Below are positions 9,232 to 18,734 of a DNA stretch of 64,000 nt, in pieces. The notes beneath the pieces are model-generated. The model was not told where the DNA came from and made no database searches. It saw only the letters and a program-made list of their open reading frames with translations. The position numbers and the translations under genes are program-made. Numbering within the stretch: the first letter of the stretch is position 1; every line of letters starts with the position of its first letter. Origin of the DNA: Streptomyces brasiliensis (GTDB lineage Bacteria > Actinomycetota > Actinomycetes > Streptomycetales > Streptomycetaceae); contig NZ_BMQA01000005.1 in NCBI RefSeq assembly GCF_014647875.1, positions 248,001 to 312,000 of the forward strand, given 5' to 3'.

Positions 9232-10683
9232 GTGACGCAGGGACCGCTCACCACAGAGGCCGGTGCTCCGGTCGCGGACAACCAGAACAGCGAGACCGCG
9301 GGCGTCGGCGGGCCTGTTCTCGTACAGGACCAGCTGCTGCTCGAGAAGCTGGCCCACTTCAACCGCGAACGCATCCCGGAGCGCGTCGTACACGCCCGCG
9401 GCGCAGGCGCCTACGGAACCTTCACGGTCACCGCGGACGTCACGCCGTACACGCGCGCCGCGTTCCTCTCCGAGGTCGGCAAGCAGACGGAGACGTTCCT
9501 GCGCTTCTCGACCGTGGCCGGGAACCTGGGTGCCGCGGACGCCGTCCGGGACCCGCGCGGCTTCGCGCTGAAGTTCTACACCGAGGAGGGCAACTACGAC
9601 CTCGTCGGCAACAACACCCCGGTGTTCTTCATCAAGGACGCCATCAAGTTCCCCGACTTCATCCACACGCAGAAGCGCGACCCGTACACGGGCAGCCAGG
9701 AAGCCGACAACGTGTGGGACTTCTGGGGGCTCTCGCCCGAGTCCACGCACCAGGTGACGTGGCTGTTCGGCGACCGCGGCATCCCGGCGTCGTACCGCCA
9801 CATGAACGGCTACGGCTCCCACACCTACCAGTGGAACAACGAGGCCGGCGAGGTCTTCTGGGTCAAGTACCACTTCAAGACCGACCAGGGCATCAAGAAC
9901 CTCACTGCGGACGAGGCCGGCCGGCTCGCCGGTGAGGACCCGGACAGCCACCAGCGCGATCTGCGCGAGGCCATCGAGCGCGGCGAGTTCCCGACCTGGA
10001 CCGTGCAGGTGCAGATCATGCCGGCGGCGGACGCTGCGGCGTACCGCTTCAACCCGTTCGACCTCACCAAGGTGTGGCCGCACGCGGACTACCCGCCGAT
10101 CGAGATCGGCAAGCTCGAGCTCAACCGCAACCCGGAGAACATCTTCGCTGAGGTCGAGCAGAGCATCTTCAGCCCCGCGCACTTCGTGCCGGGCATCGGG
10201 CCCTCGCCCGACAAGATGCTCCAGGGCCGCCTCTTCGCGTACGGCGACGCGCACCGCTACCGCGTCGGCATCAACGCCGACCACCTGCCGGTGAACCGTC
10301 CGCACGCCACCGAGGCGCGCACCCACTCCCGTGACGGCTACCTGTACGACGGCCGCCACAAGGGTGCGAAGAACTACGAGCCCAACAGCTTCGGCGGGCC
10401 CGCGCAGACGGACCGGCCGCTGTGGCAGCCCGCCGCGGTGACCGGCGCGACCGGCGAGCACGCCGCCGTCGCGCACGCCGAGGACGACGACTTCGTGCAG
10501 GCCGGCAACCTCTACCGGCTGATGTCCGAGGACGAGCAGGCGCGCCTCGTCGAGAACCTGGCAGGTTTCATCGCCAAGGTCTCGCGCGACGAGATCGCCG
10601 AGCGCGCGATCGCCAACTTCCGTGCGGCGGACGCTGACTTCGGCAAGCGGCTGGAGGCCGCGGTCCAGGCCCTGCGCGGCTGA
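9232..10683 (+). CDS. catA: Monofunctional haem catalase CatA
   Basis: 483 residues of the small-subunit clade of haem catalases, which split hydrogen peroxide to water and oxygen in the cytoplasm. Visible are the catalytic region [13 protein letters not shown] with the essential His, the NNTPVFF segment with the active-site Asn, and the [12 protein letters not shown] haem-ligand region with its Tyr. The GTG at 9232 is chosen because AGGAGG lies 5 nt upstream and the protein then begins [11 protein letters not shown] as in S. coelicolor CatA. Longer frames from TTG 9205 or GTG 9214 are less likely. Regulated with the divergent catR. Confidence 0.96.
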   Translation: MTQGPLTTEAGAPVADNQNSETAGVGGPVLVQDQLLLEKLAHFNRERIPERVVHARGAGAYGTFTVTADVTPYTRAAFLSEVGKQTETFLRFSTVAGNLGAADAVRDPRGFALKFYTEEGNYDLVGNNTPVFFIKDAIKFPDFIHTQKRDPYTGSQEADNVWDFWGLSPESTHQVTWLFGDRGIPASYRHMNGYGSHTYQWNNEAGEVFWVKYHFKTDQGIKNLTADEAGRLAGEDPDSHQRDLREAIERGEFPTWTVQVQIMPAADAAAYRFNPFDLTKVWPHADYPPIEIGKLELNRNPENIFAEVEQSIFSPAHFVPGIGPSPDKMLQGRLFAYGDAHRYRVGINADHLPVNRPHATEARTHSRDGYLYDGRHKGAKNYEPNSFGGPAQTDRPLWQPAAVTGATGEHAAVAHAEDDDFVQAGNLYRLMSEDEQARLVENLAGFIAKVSRDEIAERAIANFRAADADFGKRLEAAVQALRG

Positions 10684-10713
10684 CACTTCAGCACTGGACC
10701 GCTTGTCGTGGCG

Positions 10714-10747
10714 GATGGGCCGGGTTCCTCACGGGGCCCGGCCCATC
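10714..10747. terminator. Bidirectional terminator between catA and CBS gene
   Basis: An 11-bp inverted repeat (10714-10724 with 10737-10747) with a 12-nt loop, placed between two convergent genes. Confidence 0.7.
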
Positions 10748-10754
10748 GGCGTCC

Positions 10755-11147
10755 TCAGGCCGGCACCTGCTGACGTGCCGGGGCCCAGCAGCGGATGATG
10801 TCGCGGACCGAGACGATGCCGACGGGCTCGCCGCGGTCCAGCACGATCAGGTGCCGGAAGCCGCCGTGCGCCATCGCGCGGGCCGCCTCCTCCAGGGTCC
10901 AGGTCGGGGCGGCGAACACCACGTCGTTGGTGGTGTGGGCCTGCGCGCGCTCCGTGTCGGGATCCTGGCCGAGGCCAACGGAGTTGAGGATGTCGCGCTC
11001 GGTCAGAATGCCGATGCCGCCGGCGTCGGGGTCGAGGACGACGGCGGCGCCCACGTGGCGGGCGGACATCAGGGCGGCAGCTTGGCGGAGGGTGTGTGCG
11101 GGGCCGATGGTGAGGACCACCGTGCTCATGGCGTCACGGACGAGCAT
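10755..11147 (-). CDS. CBS-domain pair protein
   Basis: 130 residues consisting of two CBS domains (about 5-60 and 72-125), each with the usual G(I/V)(L/V)(T/S)xRD ending (GILTERDIL, GIVSVRDII). CBS pairs bind adenine nucleotides and act as sensors or regulators of a partner. No catalytic domain is attached. ATG start at 11147. Convergent with catA and followed by nothing on its own strand, so context gives no partner. Confidence 0.88.
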   Translation of the reverse strand: MLVRDAMSTVVLTIGPAHTLRQAAALMSARHVGAAVVLDPDAGGIGILTERDILNSVGLGQDPDTERAQAHTTNDVVFAAPTWTLEEAARAMAHGGFRHLIVLDRGEPVGIVSVRDIIRCWAPARQQVPA

Positions 11148-11296
11148 GGTCGGGAGCCACCTCCTACGGGATTCCCGAACTAGTTCAGGAATTCACAAGT
11201 TCACAAGTGAGGGTCCTCTCAGGGTTGCAGGTAAAGCAGGGGTCAACAAGGGGGCGCGTGACGCCGGCTGAGGGCGTGTGCGAGGGCCGGTTCCGG

Positions 11297-11521
11297 TCAG
11301 GGGTGCGACTCGTACGTCCATCGGCCCGGGCCCGCGCCGCGCCAGTCGATGAGCGGCGAGTCCGCCACGTCCTCCGGCTCGACCTCCAACCCGGCCCGGC
11401 GCAGGAACTCCACCAGGTCACCGACGTTGTGTGCCAGGCCCAGGACTTCGCCGTTCACCCGGATCCGCCGGCCGCCCGTCGGGGACGGCGGCTGGACGAT
11501 GATGGGACGACTATCGCTCAC
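11297..11521 (-). CDS. Small conserved actinobacterial protein
   Basis: 74 residues from a GTG at 11521. Soluble, with no signal or membrane segment. A core reading RRIRVNGEVLGLAHNVGDLV and a C-terminal DWRGAGPGRW segment look like a short conserved Streptomyces protein; I know no function for it. It is divergent from the SDR gene across a 119-nt gap. Codon use fits a real gene. Confidence 0.65.
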   Translation of the reverse strand: MSDSRPIIVQPPSPTGGRRIRVNGEVLGLAHNVGDLVEFLRRAGLEVEPEDVADSPLIDWRGAGPGRWTYESHP

Positions 11522-11640
11522 ACGTTCGATAATACTCGGGTGCGGGTAGCCGCGGGTGCTTGAGCCGGTGGCTGTCGTTCCGTCTACGCTGGGCAGTCCA
11601 TACCGGATAAAAAGGGCGAAACCCCCGGAAAAGGACTGGC

Positions 11641-12435
11641 ATGGATCTCCAGCTCAAGGACAGCGTCACCCTCGTCACCGGAGCGAGCAAGGGCATCGGC
11701 CTCGCCCTCGCCGAAGCGTTCGCCCGAGAGGGCGCCCACGTCGTCGCCGGCAGCCGGAGCAGCACGCCCGAACTCGAAGAGCTCCAGGAGAGCTACGGCG
11801 TCACCGCGGTCCCGGTCGATCTGTCCACCGACGACGGACCGGACACCCTGGTCCGGCGCGCGGTGGACCAGTACGGCAGGCTCGACATCCTGATCAACAC
11901 GCTGGGGGCCGCGAAACCCCGTTCGGGCTTCCTGGACATCGACGACGCCGAGTGGCAGCGGATCTTCAACATGACCCTGTTCAGCGCGGTCCGGGCCAGC
12001 CGCGCGGCGCTTCCGCACCTGGTGGACTCGGAGGGCAGCTCGATCATCAACATCAGCTCCATCAACGCGCGTCTGCCCTTCCCCATGGTCGTGGACTACT
12101 CCGCGGCCAAGGCCGGGCTGAGCAGCCTGACCAAGTCGCTGTCCGAGGAGTTCGCACCGCGAGGTGTCCGGGTCAACGCGATCGCCCCGGGGCCGGTGCG
12201 TACGCCCTTCTGGACCGCGCCGGGTGGCTTCGCCGAGATGACGGCGGCTCAGGCGGGTACCACCGTGCAGGAGGCCATCGACGTCGTGGTGCCGCAGCAC
12301 ATGGGTATCTCCACGGGACGCGTCACCGAACCGCATGAGGTCGCCGACCTGGCTCTTTTCCTCGCCTCCCCGCTCGCCGCGAACATCACGGGAGCGGAGT
12401 TCACGATCGACGGCGGCCAGGTCAAGACGTTGTGA
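11641..12435 (+). CDS. Short-chain dehydrogenase/reductase
   Basis: 264 residues of the classical SDR family. The NAD(P)-binding motif TGASKGIG is at residues 13-20. The catalytic Ser is in NISSINA and the YxxxK pair is in YSAAKAG. The C-terminal GAEFTIDGGQ is typical of FabG-like members. It would oxidise or reduce a hydroxyl or keto substrate that cannot be inferred. ATG start with AAAGGA upstream. Convergent with hisN, with an 18-nt gap. Not fabG itself by context. Confidence 0.9.
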   Translation: MDLQLKDSVTLVTGASKGIGLALAEAFAREGAHVVAGSRSSTPELEELQESYGVTAVPVDLSTDDGPDTLVRRAVDQYGRLDILINTLGAAKPRSGFLDIDDAEWQRIFNMTLFSAVRASRAALPHLVDSEGSSIINISSINARLPFPMVVDYSAAKAGLSSLTKSLSEEFAPRGVRVNAIAPGPVRTPFWTAPGGFAEMTAAQAGTTVQEAIDVVVPQHMGISTGRVTEPHEVADLALFLASPLAANITGAEFTIDGGQVKTL

Positions 12436-12452
12436 TCAGCAGCGCCGCCTGA

Positions 12453-13253
12453 TCAGCAGCGCTGGTTGAGGTAGCCCAGCAGCTCGTCGTGGAGCGGCCC
12501 GTTGGAGGCCGCCGCGTTGCCGCTGTGCGGGCCCGGGCGGCCGTCGAGGCCCGTGAAGGTGCCGCCGGCCTCTGTGACGATGATCGCGTTGGCGGCCATG
12601 TCCCACAGGGACAGCTCGGGCTCAGCGCACAGGTCCACCGAGCCTTCGGCGACCATCATGTACGGCCAGAAGTCGCCGTACGCGCGCGTGCGCCAGACCT
12701 CGCGGGTCAGGTCGAGGAAGCCGTTCAGCCGGCCCTGCTCCTCCCAGCCGGACAGCGAGGAGTAGGCGAACGACGCGTCCGCCAGCCGGGAGACGCTGGA
12801 GACGTGGAGACGGCTCGCGGAGGACAGGCTGCGGCCGGTGAACGCGCCGTGGCCCTTCGCGGCCCACCAGCGGCGGCCGAGGGCGGGCGCGGAGACGAGG
12901 CCGACGACGGGCTGGTAGCCGCCCTCCGCCGCCTCCATCAGGGAGATCAAGGTGGCCCATACTGGCACCCCGCGTACGTAGTTCTTCGTGCCGTCGATCG
13001 GGTCGATCACCCAGCGGCGCGGGCCGGTGCCCTCGATGCCGTACTCCTCGCCGAGTATCGCGTCCCGGGGCCGGGCCCGCTGGAGCTGGCCCCGGATCAG
13101 CTCCTCGGCGGCCTTGTCCGCCTCACTCACGGGCGTCATGTCCGGCTTGGTCTCGACCTTGAGGTCGAGAGCCTTGAAGCGGGCCATGGTGGCGGCGTCG
13201 GCCGCGTCCGCGAGGACGTGCGCGAGGCGGAGGTCGTCCAGGTAGTCGGGCAT
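12453..13253 (-). CDS. hisN: Histidinol-phosphate phosphatase (inositol monophosphatase family)
   Basis: 266 residues of the inositol-monophosphatase fold. Metal-binding motifs are visible: the first acidic site ILGEEYG, then WVIDPIDGTKNYVRG, and the late SLWDMAAN Asp. In actinobacteria this member is HisN, which dephosphorylates histidinol phosphate, the penultimate histidine biosynthesis step; the length equals the S. coelicolor protein as I recall it. ATG at 13253. Convergent with the SDR gene and not in a his operon, as is usual here. A broader sugar/inositol phosphatase role cannot be excluded from sequence alone. Confidence 0.85.
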   Translation of the reverse strand: MPDYLDDLRLAHVLADAADAATMARFKALDLKVETKPDMTPVSEADKAAEELIRGQLQRARPRDAILGEEYGIEGTGPRRWVIDPIDGTKNYVRGVPVWATLISLMEAAEGGYQPVVGLVSAPALGRRWWAAKGHGAFTGRSLSSASRLHVSSVSRLADASFAYSSLSGWEEQGRLNGFLDLTREVWRTRAYGDFWPYMMVAEGSVDLCAEPELSLWDMAANAIIVTEAGGTFTGLDGRPGPHSGNAAASNGPLHDELLGYLNQRC

Positions 13254-13502
13254 ATGGTGAACGGTATCCGGCGGGAGCCATGTGGGGCTACACGGGGCCG
13301 GGGCGGGGTCCGTCGGGCGGTCATGGGCGGTGCCGCGGGATGCCGGCGCGGCGTCCTTGCCGGCTCTTGACGACCGGGACGTCGTCGGCGTCGGAAACTC
13401 CGGGTGGCCGGAACGGGTCGCTTCAGTGGTTCCCGGACCCTTGACAGTGGTCACGGGCGCGTCAAATCTGGGCGCAGAGCCGCTCGCCCCAGGGAGGCGA
13501 TG

Positions 13503-14111
13503 ATGCCTGCTGCCCGGGAATCCCTTCTGGACGCCGCTTATACGGCACTCGCGCGCCGGCCCTGGTCCGCCGTGCGGATGGTGGACGTGGCCGCGGCGGC
13601 CGGGGTGTCCCGGCAGACCCTCTACAACGAGTTCGGCAGCAAGGAGGGGCTCGCGCGGGCGCTCGTCAGACGGGAGGCCGACGCGTATCTCGCCGGCGTC
13701 GAGCGCGCCCTGACCGGGTTCAGTGACCCCCGTGACCGGCTGACCGCCGCCGCCGAGTGGACCGCCTCGGCCGCCCGGGAGAACGTGCTGGTCCGGGCCA
13801 TGCTCACCGGATTCTGGAGCGAACGGCTGCCCTCGCCGACGCTCTCGGCCGTCCCGTCCTCCTCCGCTGTTCCGGCGCAGCGCCGGGCCGACGGACCACT
13901 GCCGTCGCCCGGCGACTTCGTGCAGATGGTGCGGGACCGGGCCGTCGCCGTCCTCGCCGGTCCCGGTGCCCCGAAGGCCGACAGCGCCGAGCTGGCCCGC
14001 TCCTGCGAACTCGTCGTACGGCTCGCCCTGTCCTGTCTGGCCGCGCCGCCCGTGGAGGGCGGGGTCGCCGAACTGGTGCGCGGCGCGCTCCACCGGCAGC
14101 AGTCGGTGTGA
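13503..14111 (+). CDS. TetR-family transcriptional regulator
   Basis: 202 residues. The N-terminal helix-turn-helix reads VDVAAAAGVSRQTLYNEFGSK, characteristic of TetR, followed by a divergent ligand domain. Of two adjacent ATGs (13500, 13503) the second is better spaced (5 nt) from the AGGGAGG ribosome binding site. It is convergent with the SMR transporter gene (45-nt gap), which may be a target, but no operator was identified. Confidence 0.87.
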   Translation: MPAARESLLDAAYTALARRPWSAVRMVDVAAAAGVSRQTLYNEFGSKEGLARALVRREADAYLAGVERALTGFSDPRDRLTAAAEWTASAARENVLVRAMLTGFWSERLPSPTLSAVPSSSAVPAQRRADGPLPSPGDFVQMVRDRAVAVLAGPGAPKADSAELARSCELVVRLALSCLAAPPVEGGVAELVRGALHRQQSV

Positions 14112-14156
14112 GCGGCGGCCTGACCGCGCGAAGTGGCCGGTCCCGACGCCCGCTTG

Positions 14157-14480
14157 CTAGTGCGCAGAGCCCGACAGCTGGAGGCCGATCACGCCGATGA
14201 TGACCAGGCTGATCGAGACGATCTTCAGGGTCGACACCAGGTCGCCGAGGAAGATCATGCCGTAGATCGCGGTGCCCGCCGCGCCGATGCCGGTCCACAC
14301 CGCGTACGCGGGGCCGACGTCCAGCTTGCGCAGGGACAGGGTGAGAAGGCCGAAGCTGCCGAGGGCGAACGAGGCGAACGCGATGGTCGGCCAGAGCCGG
14401 GTGAAGCCGTGGGAGAGCTTCAGGCACACCGCGAAACCGGTCTCGAGCATCCCGGCCACGATGACCAGCAGCCACGCCAT
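14157..14480 (-). CDS. SMR-family membrane exporter, SugE/Gdx-like
   Basis: 107 residues with four membrane helices and the essential Glu13 of small multidrug resistance proteins in MLETGFAVCLK. The AVWTGIGAAGTA segment is typical of the SugE/Gdx branch, which exports guanidinium and some quaternary ammonium compounds. ATG at 14480. No guanidine riboswitch was recognised upstream; instead two tandem 14-bp direct repeats lie at 14498-14526. Next to a TetR gene on the other side. Confidence 0.85.
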   Translation of the reverse strand: MAWLLVIVAGMLETGFAVCLKLSHGFTRLWPTIAFASFALGSFGLLTLSLRKLDVGPAYAVWTGIGAAGTAIYGMIFLGDLVSTLKIVSISLVIIGVIGLQLSGSAH

Positions 14481-14497
14481 GTGCTGTCCTCCCGTAG

Positions 14498-14526
14498 GTC
14501 CGGCACGGTGCAGTCCGGCACGGTGC
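14498..14526. repeat. Tandem direct repeat upstream of the SMR gene
   Basis: Two exact copies of GTCCGGCACGGTGC (14498-14511 and 14513-14526) with a 15-bp period, 18 nt upstream of the transporter start. Possible operator or chance duplication. Confidence 0.6.
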
Positions 14527-14571
14527 GATTATGCACTTGCCATGCGGCCGACCATGCAAACACCCCTGAGG

Positions 14572-15582
14572 TCAGTCACCTTCCTTGCGTTCGCGGGTGC
14601 CCAGCAGTCGGCGCAGGGAGTACAGCCGGGCCGGGTCGGCGTGGCCCTCGGCGACCCACTCGTCCAGCGCGCAGTCCGGCTCGTCGTGACTGCAGCCGCG
14701 CGGGCAGTCCACCGTGCCGGGCTCCAGGTCGGGGAAGGCGTGGATGACACGCGACGGGTCGATGTGCGCGAGGCCGAAGGACCGTACGCCCGGGGTGTCG
14801 ATCACCCAGCCCTCGTCGTCGCTCAGCGGCAGCGCCAGCGCGGACGTGGTCGTGTGCCGGCCGCGTCCCGTCACCGCGTTCACATGGCCCGTCGTACGGC
14901 GCCTGTCCTCCGGTACCAGCGCGTTGACCAGTGTCGTCTTGCCGACGCCGGAGTGGCCGACGAAGGCGGTGATCTTGCCGTCCAGCTGCTCGCGCACCAG
15001 CTCGGCCGCGTCGCCGTTCTCCAGCTCCGCACGGCTGGTGACGACGTACGGGATGTCCAGGTCGCCGTACAGCTCCAGGAGCTTGTCCGGCGGTGCGAGG
15101 TCCGACTTGGTCATGATCAGCAGTGGTTCGAGGCCGCCGTCGTAGGCCGCGACCAGACAGCGGTCGATCAGCCGGGGCCGGGGCTCCGGGTCGGCGAGGG
15201 CGGTGACGATGGCGAGCTGGTCGGCGTTGGCGACGACCACCCGCTCGTACGGGTCGTCGTCGTCCGCGGTACGGCGCAGGACCGAGACCCGCTCCTCGAT
15301 GCGGACGATGCGGGCCAGGGTGTCCTTCTTGCCGGACAGATCGCCGACCAGGGCGACCCGGTCGCCCACCACCGCGGCCTTGCGGCCCAGTTCGCGGGCC
15401 TTCATCGCCACGACCGGACGGCCGTCGACGAGGCAGGTCAGGCGGCCCCGGTCGACGGTGAGGACCATGCCCTCGGCAGCGTCCTCGTGCTTGGGGCGGA
15501 TGTGCGTACGCGGACGGTTGCCCTTGCGGTTCGGGCGGCTGCGGATGTCGTCCTCGTCGGTGTGCTTGCCGTAGCGGCGCAT
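14572..15582 (-). CDS. rsgA: Ribosome small-subunit-dependent GTPase RsgA
   Basis: 336 residues with the circularly permuted GTPase order of RsgA: the G4-like TKSDL precedes the P-loop GHSGVGKTTLVN and the G3 motif DTPGVRSFG. An OB-like N-terminal part precedes them. A zinc-binding segment with Cys and His (DCPRGCSHDEPDCAL) follows near the C-terminus. RsgA helps mature the 30S subunit. It is downstream of aroA with an 18-nt gap, so the two are probably cotranscribed, the known Streptomyces order. Confidence 0.93.
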   Translation of the reverse strand: MRRYGKHTDEDDIRSRPNRKGNRPRTHIRPKHEDAAEGMVLTVDRGRLTCLVDGRPVVAMKARELGRKAAVVGDRVALVGDLSGKKDTLARIVRIEERVSVLRRTADDDDPYERVVVANADQLAIVTALADPEPRPRLIDRCLVAAYDGGLEPLLIMTKSDLAPPDKLLELYGDLDIPYVVTSRAELENGDAAELVREQLDGKITAFVGHSGVGKTTLVNALVPEDRRRTTGHVNAVTGRGRHTTTSALALPLSDDEGWVIDTPGVRSFGLAHIDPSRVIHAFPDLEPGTVDCPRGCSHDEPDCALDEWVAEGHADPARLYSLRRLLGTRERKEGD

Positions 15583-15600
15583 GGCGTGTTCCCCGGGTCC

Positions 15601-16917
15601 CTACGCCCCGAGCATCCCGGTCCACAGGTCGGGGAAGTCCGGCAGGGTCTTCGCCGTCGTCGCCACGTTCTCGATCTGCACGCCTTCCACCGCGAGGCCG
15701 ATGATCGCGCCGGCCGTCGCCATGCGGTGGTCCTCGTACGTGTGGAAGATCCCGTCGTGCAGCCGGCGCGGCCGGATGTGCAGGCCGTCGGCCGTCTCCG
15801 TCACGTCGCCGCCCAGCTCGTTGATCTCCTTGGTGAGCGCGGCCAGCCGGTCCGTCTCGTGCAGCCGCAGATGGGACACCCCGCGCAGGGTCGAGGGGGA
15901 GTCCGCGAGGGCGGCGACCGCCGCGATGCCCGGAGTCAGCTCGCCGACGTCGCCCAGGTCGACGTCGATGCCGTGGACGGAACCGGACCCGGTGAACTCC
16001 AGGCCGTACTCGGTGAGCGTGCAGGAACCGCCCATTTCGGTGAAGACCTCCCGCAGCCGGTCGCCCGGCTGGGTCGTCCGCGCCGGCCAGTCAGGAACGA
16101 TCACCTTGCCGCCGGTCACCAGGGCCGCCGCCAGGAACGGCTGCGCGTTCGACAGGTCCGGCTCGATGGTCAGGTCCCGGCCGAGCAGGGCGCCCGGCGT
16201 CACCCGCCAGACGTTCGGCTCGCCGCCCGACTCCGGGGTGTCCACCTGTGCGCCGACCGCGCGCAGCATGTCGACGGTCATCCGGATGTGCGGCATGGAC
16301 GGCAGCGTGGCCCCGGTGTGACGGACCTCGACGCCCTGGTTGAAGCGCGGGCCGGACAGCAGCAGGGCGCTCACGAACTGAGACGACGAGGACGCGTCGA
16401 TCGACACTGGGCCGCCGTCCAGCGCGCCCACGCCGTGCACGGTCAGCGGCAGCGCGCCCCGGCCGTCGTCGTCGATCCGGGCGCCGAGCGTGCGCAGGGC
16501 GTCGATCACGCCGTTCAGGGGGCGTTCGTACGAACGAGGGTCGCCGTCGAAGCGGACGGGACCGTCGGCCAGCGCGGCGACCGGGGGCAGGAAGCGCATC
16601 ACGGTGCCGGCGTTGCCGACGTCGACGGTGGCCGGGCCGTGCAGTCCCGTGGGCAGGACGCGCCAGGCTTCACCGGAGCCGTCGGGGCCCACCCCTTCCT
16701 CGATGCCGACGCCCATGGCACGCAGGGCCCCGGCCATCAGCAGGGTGTCGCGGGAGCGCAGGGGGCGGCGCAGCCAGCCGGGTTCGGAGGCGAGGGCGGC
16801 GAGCACGAGGGCGCGGTTGGTGACGGACTTGGACCCGGGCACGTGGACCGTCGCGTCGACGGCTCCGCTCGCGTGCGGGGCGGGCCAGAGGGCGGTGTGT
16901 GCGTTGTTCGGGGCCAT
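15601..16917 (-). CDS. aroA: 3-phosphoshikimate 1-carboxyvinyltransferase (EPSP synthase)
   Basis: 438 residues. Shikimate-pathway enzyme joining phosphoenolpyruvate to shikimate 3-phosphate. The substrate-binding [17 protein letters not shown] lies near residue 25, GNAGTVMRF follows near 100, and [11 protein letters not shown] plus EDHRMA are in the C-terminal half. Full length. ATG at 16917; the next gene, rsgA, follows after 18 nt. An isolated aro gene, as is common in Streptomyces. Confidence 0.95.
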   Translation of the reverse strand: MAPNNAHTALWPAPHASGAVDATVHVPGSKSVTNRALVLAALASEPGWLRRPLRSRDTLLMAGALRAMGVGIEEGVGPDGSGEAWRVLPTGLHGPATVDVGNAGTVMRFLPPVAALADGPVRFDGDPRSYERPLNGVIDALRTLGARIDDDGRGALPLTVHGVGALDGGPVSIDASSSSQFVSALLLSGPRFNQGVEVRHTGATLPSMPHIRMTVDMLRAVGAQVDTPESGGEPNVWRVTPGALLGRDLTIEPDLSNAQPFLAAALVTGGKVIVPDWPARTTQPGDRLREVFTEMGGSCTLTEYGLEFTGSGSVHGIDVDLGDVGELTPGIAAVAALADSPSTLRGVSHLRLHETDRLAALTKEINELGGDVTETADGLHIRPRRLHDGIFHTYEDHRMATAGAIIGLAVEGVQIENVATTAKTLPDFPDLWTGMLGA

Positions 16918-17012
16918 GGCCCCACTTTAGTGGGCAGGGGTTGTCGGGTGCGGGTGCGTGTTCTTCGGGCTACGAGGTGCAGTGCGTGGCCGGGTGCGGC
17001 GTCGTGGGGGCC

Positions 17013-17060
17013 GGTCGCGCCCACGCGGCGGAGCCGTATGTCGACACCGCCCCGCGCCCC
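17013..17060. repeat. Intergenic GC-rich repeat, copy A
   Basis: A 48-bp stretch beginning GGTCGCGCCCACGCGGCGGA that recurs with few differences at 33449-33495. It lies in the gap between aroA and the M50-like gene. It resembles dispersed intergenic elements that are common in Streptomyces genomes. Confidence 0.7.
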
Positions 17061-17094
17061 CGTGACTCGCCCTCCGGCGGGCATCACCTCGGGG

Positions 17095-17814
17095 TCACAC
17101 TCCCAGCAGCCACCTGCCTCCGCCTATCAGTGCGCACAGCGACACCGCGTGGAACAGGAACAGCCACAGGCCCGCCGGGGCATGGGTGAGGCGGGAGAGC
17201 TGGTCCGCGTCCGAGTCGCCCGCGCCGCCCCTCGCGCGCTTGGCCTGGAGCTCGAAGGCCGGGCGGACTCCGCCGAGGAGGAGGAACCAGACCACCGCGT
17301 ACGCGAACGCCGCCTGGACCTGGGGCCCGGTCAGCCAGGAGATCAGGAGGAACGTGCCGCCGGTGACGACGACGGTCAGGGCTCCGTACGCGTTGCGGAT
17401 CATCACCAGCAGGGCGACCAGGAGAGCGGTGGCCAGCCACAGCAGGAGCGTGATGCGTCCCGTGGCCAGGAGCGCCGCGCCGCCGAGGCCGAGCAGCGGG
17501 GGAGCGGTGTAGCCCGCCGCGGCCGTCAGGATCATGCCGAGGCCGTACGGCTTGCCGCGGCTGACCGTGAGGCCGCTGGTGTCGGAGTGCAGGCGGATGC
17601 CGGTCAGCTGCCGCCCGGTGACCAGGGCCACCAGACCGTGGCCGCCCTCGTGCGCGATCGTGACGGCGTTGCGCGAGACGCGCCAGAAGCCGTGCGGGAC
17701 GACCACGGCGAGCGCCGCGACCAGGGTGGCGAGCACCACCCACAGATCGGGGTCGGGCTGGGTGCCCCACAACCGGTCCCAGAGGTCGGGCAGCGCGGTG
17801 ACGGCGGTGTCCAT
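17095..17814 (-). CDS. M50-like membrane metalloprotease
   Basis: 239 residues with about six membrane segments. AHEGGH, an HExxH-type zinc site, lies near residue 54 within a hydrophobic helix. This fits the M50B-like peptidase family of actinobacteria, related to site-2 proteases. The substrate is unknown. ATG at 17814. Divergent from the SRAP gene. Neighbouring sigR-rsrA is suggestive, but RsrA is a soluble anti-sigma factor, so I do not link them. Confidence 0.85.
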   Translation of the reverse strand: MDTAVTALPDLWDRLWGTQPDPDLWVVLATLVAALAVVVPHGFWRVSRNAVTIAHEGGHGLVALVTGRQLTGIRLHSDTSGLTVSRGKPYGLGMILTAAAGYTAPPLLGLGGAALLATGRITLLLWLATALLVALLVMIRNAYGALTVVVTGGTFLLISWLTGPQVQAAFAYAVVWFLLLGGVRPAFELQAKRARGGAGDSDADQLSRLTHAPAGLWLFLFHAVSLCALIGGGRWLLGV

Positions 17815-17917
17815 GTTCGGTGGTCGCTCCCTGTCCTGAGTGCAATGGGGTCGGCGCGCAGCGCCGTCGTCGGTGGGTGGTGGCCGGGCGACGGGTCGGC
17901 CTGGCAGTCTGGCACGT

Positions 17918-18733
17918 ATGTGCGGACGGTATGCGGCGAGTCGTGGGCCCGAGGATCTCGCAGGAATCTTCGAGATCGAGAAATGGGAGCCCGAGGAGAC
18001 CCTGGAGCCCGACTACAACGTGGCTCCGACCAAGGAGGTCTACGCCGTTTTGGACCGTCCGGTGAAAGACACCGGAGACCCGCGGCCGGTTCGGCAGCTG
18101 CGCAAGCTCAAGTGGGGGCTCGTGCCCTCGTGGGCCAAGTCGCCCGAGGGCGGCGCCCGGATGATCAACGCACGCGCCGAGACCGTGCACGAGAAGCCGT
18201 CGTACCGCCGTGCCTTCGCCGCCCGCCGCTGCATCGTGCCCGCCGACGGCTACTACGAGTGGGTCACCGGCAAGCAGGAGCGGGACCTGGAGGAGGAGGG
18301 CAAGAAGAAGCGGCCGCGCAAGCAGCCGTACTTCGTGCTGCCCGCCGACGGGTCGGTGTTCGCGATGGCCGGGCTGTACGAGTTCTGGCGGGACAGGACT
18401 CTGCCGGACGAACACCCGCAGGCCTGGTGGGTCACCTGCTCGGTGATCACGACCGAGGCGGAGACCACTCCGCTGGCCGTCTCTCCTGCCGAGGGACCGC
18501 ACACGCTCGCCGAGATCCACCCCCGGATGCCGCTGATGCTCACCCCGGACCGCTGGGACGCATGGCTGGACCCGGCCAGGACCGACCCCGAGGACCTGCG
18601 CTCGCTGCTGGCACCGCCGCCGCCCGGCCTGATGCGCGCGTACCCCGTCGCCACGGCCGTCAGCAACGTCCGCAACAACAGCCCGGAGCTGCTGAAGGAG
18701 CTGGACGGGCCCGAAGAGGGCACACTCTTCTGA
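17918..18733 (+). CDS. SRAP domain protein (HMCES/YedK-like)
   Basis: 271 residues beginning MCGRY, so that Cys2, once Met is removed, is the residue that cross-links to abasic sites in single-stranded DNA. Other active-site residues are visible in MINARAET (Asn, Glu) and EIHPRMP (His). The family shields abasic sites at replication forks. A charged linker with GKKKRPRKQP lies mid-protein. The longer open frame from 17840 is rejected because Cys must be residue 2. A hydrolase gene starts 2 nt after the stop, so they are an operon. Confidence 0.93.
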   Translation: MCGRYAASRGPEDLAGIFEIEKWEPEETLEPDYNVAPTKEVYAVLDRPVKDTGDPRPVRQLRKLKWGLVPSWAKSPEGGARMINARAETVHEKPSYRRAFAARRCIVPADGYYEWVTGKQERDLEEEGKKKRPRKQPYFVLPADGSVFAMAGLYEFWRDRTLPDEHPQAWWVTCSVITTEAETTPLAVSPAEGPHTLAEIHPRMPLMLTPDRWDAWLDPARTDPEDLRSLLAPPPPGLMRAYPVATAVSNVRNNSPELLKELDGPEEGTLF

Positions 18734-18734
18734 C

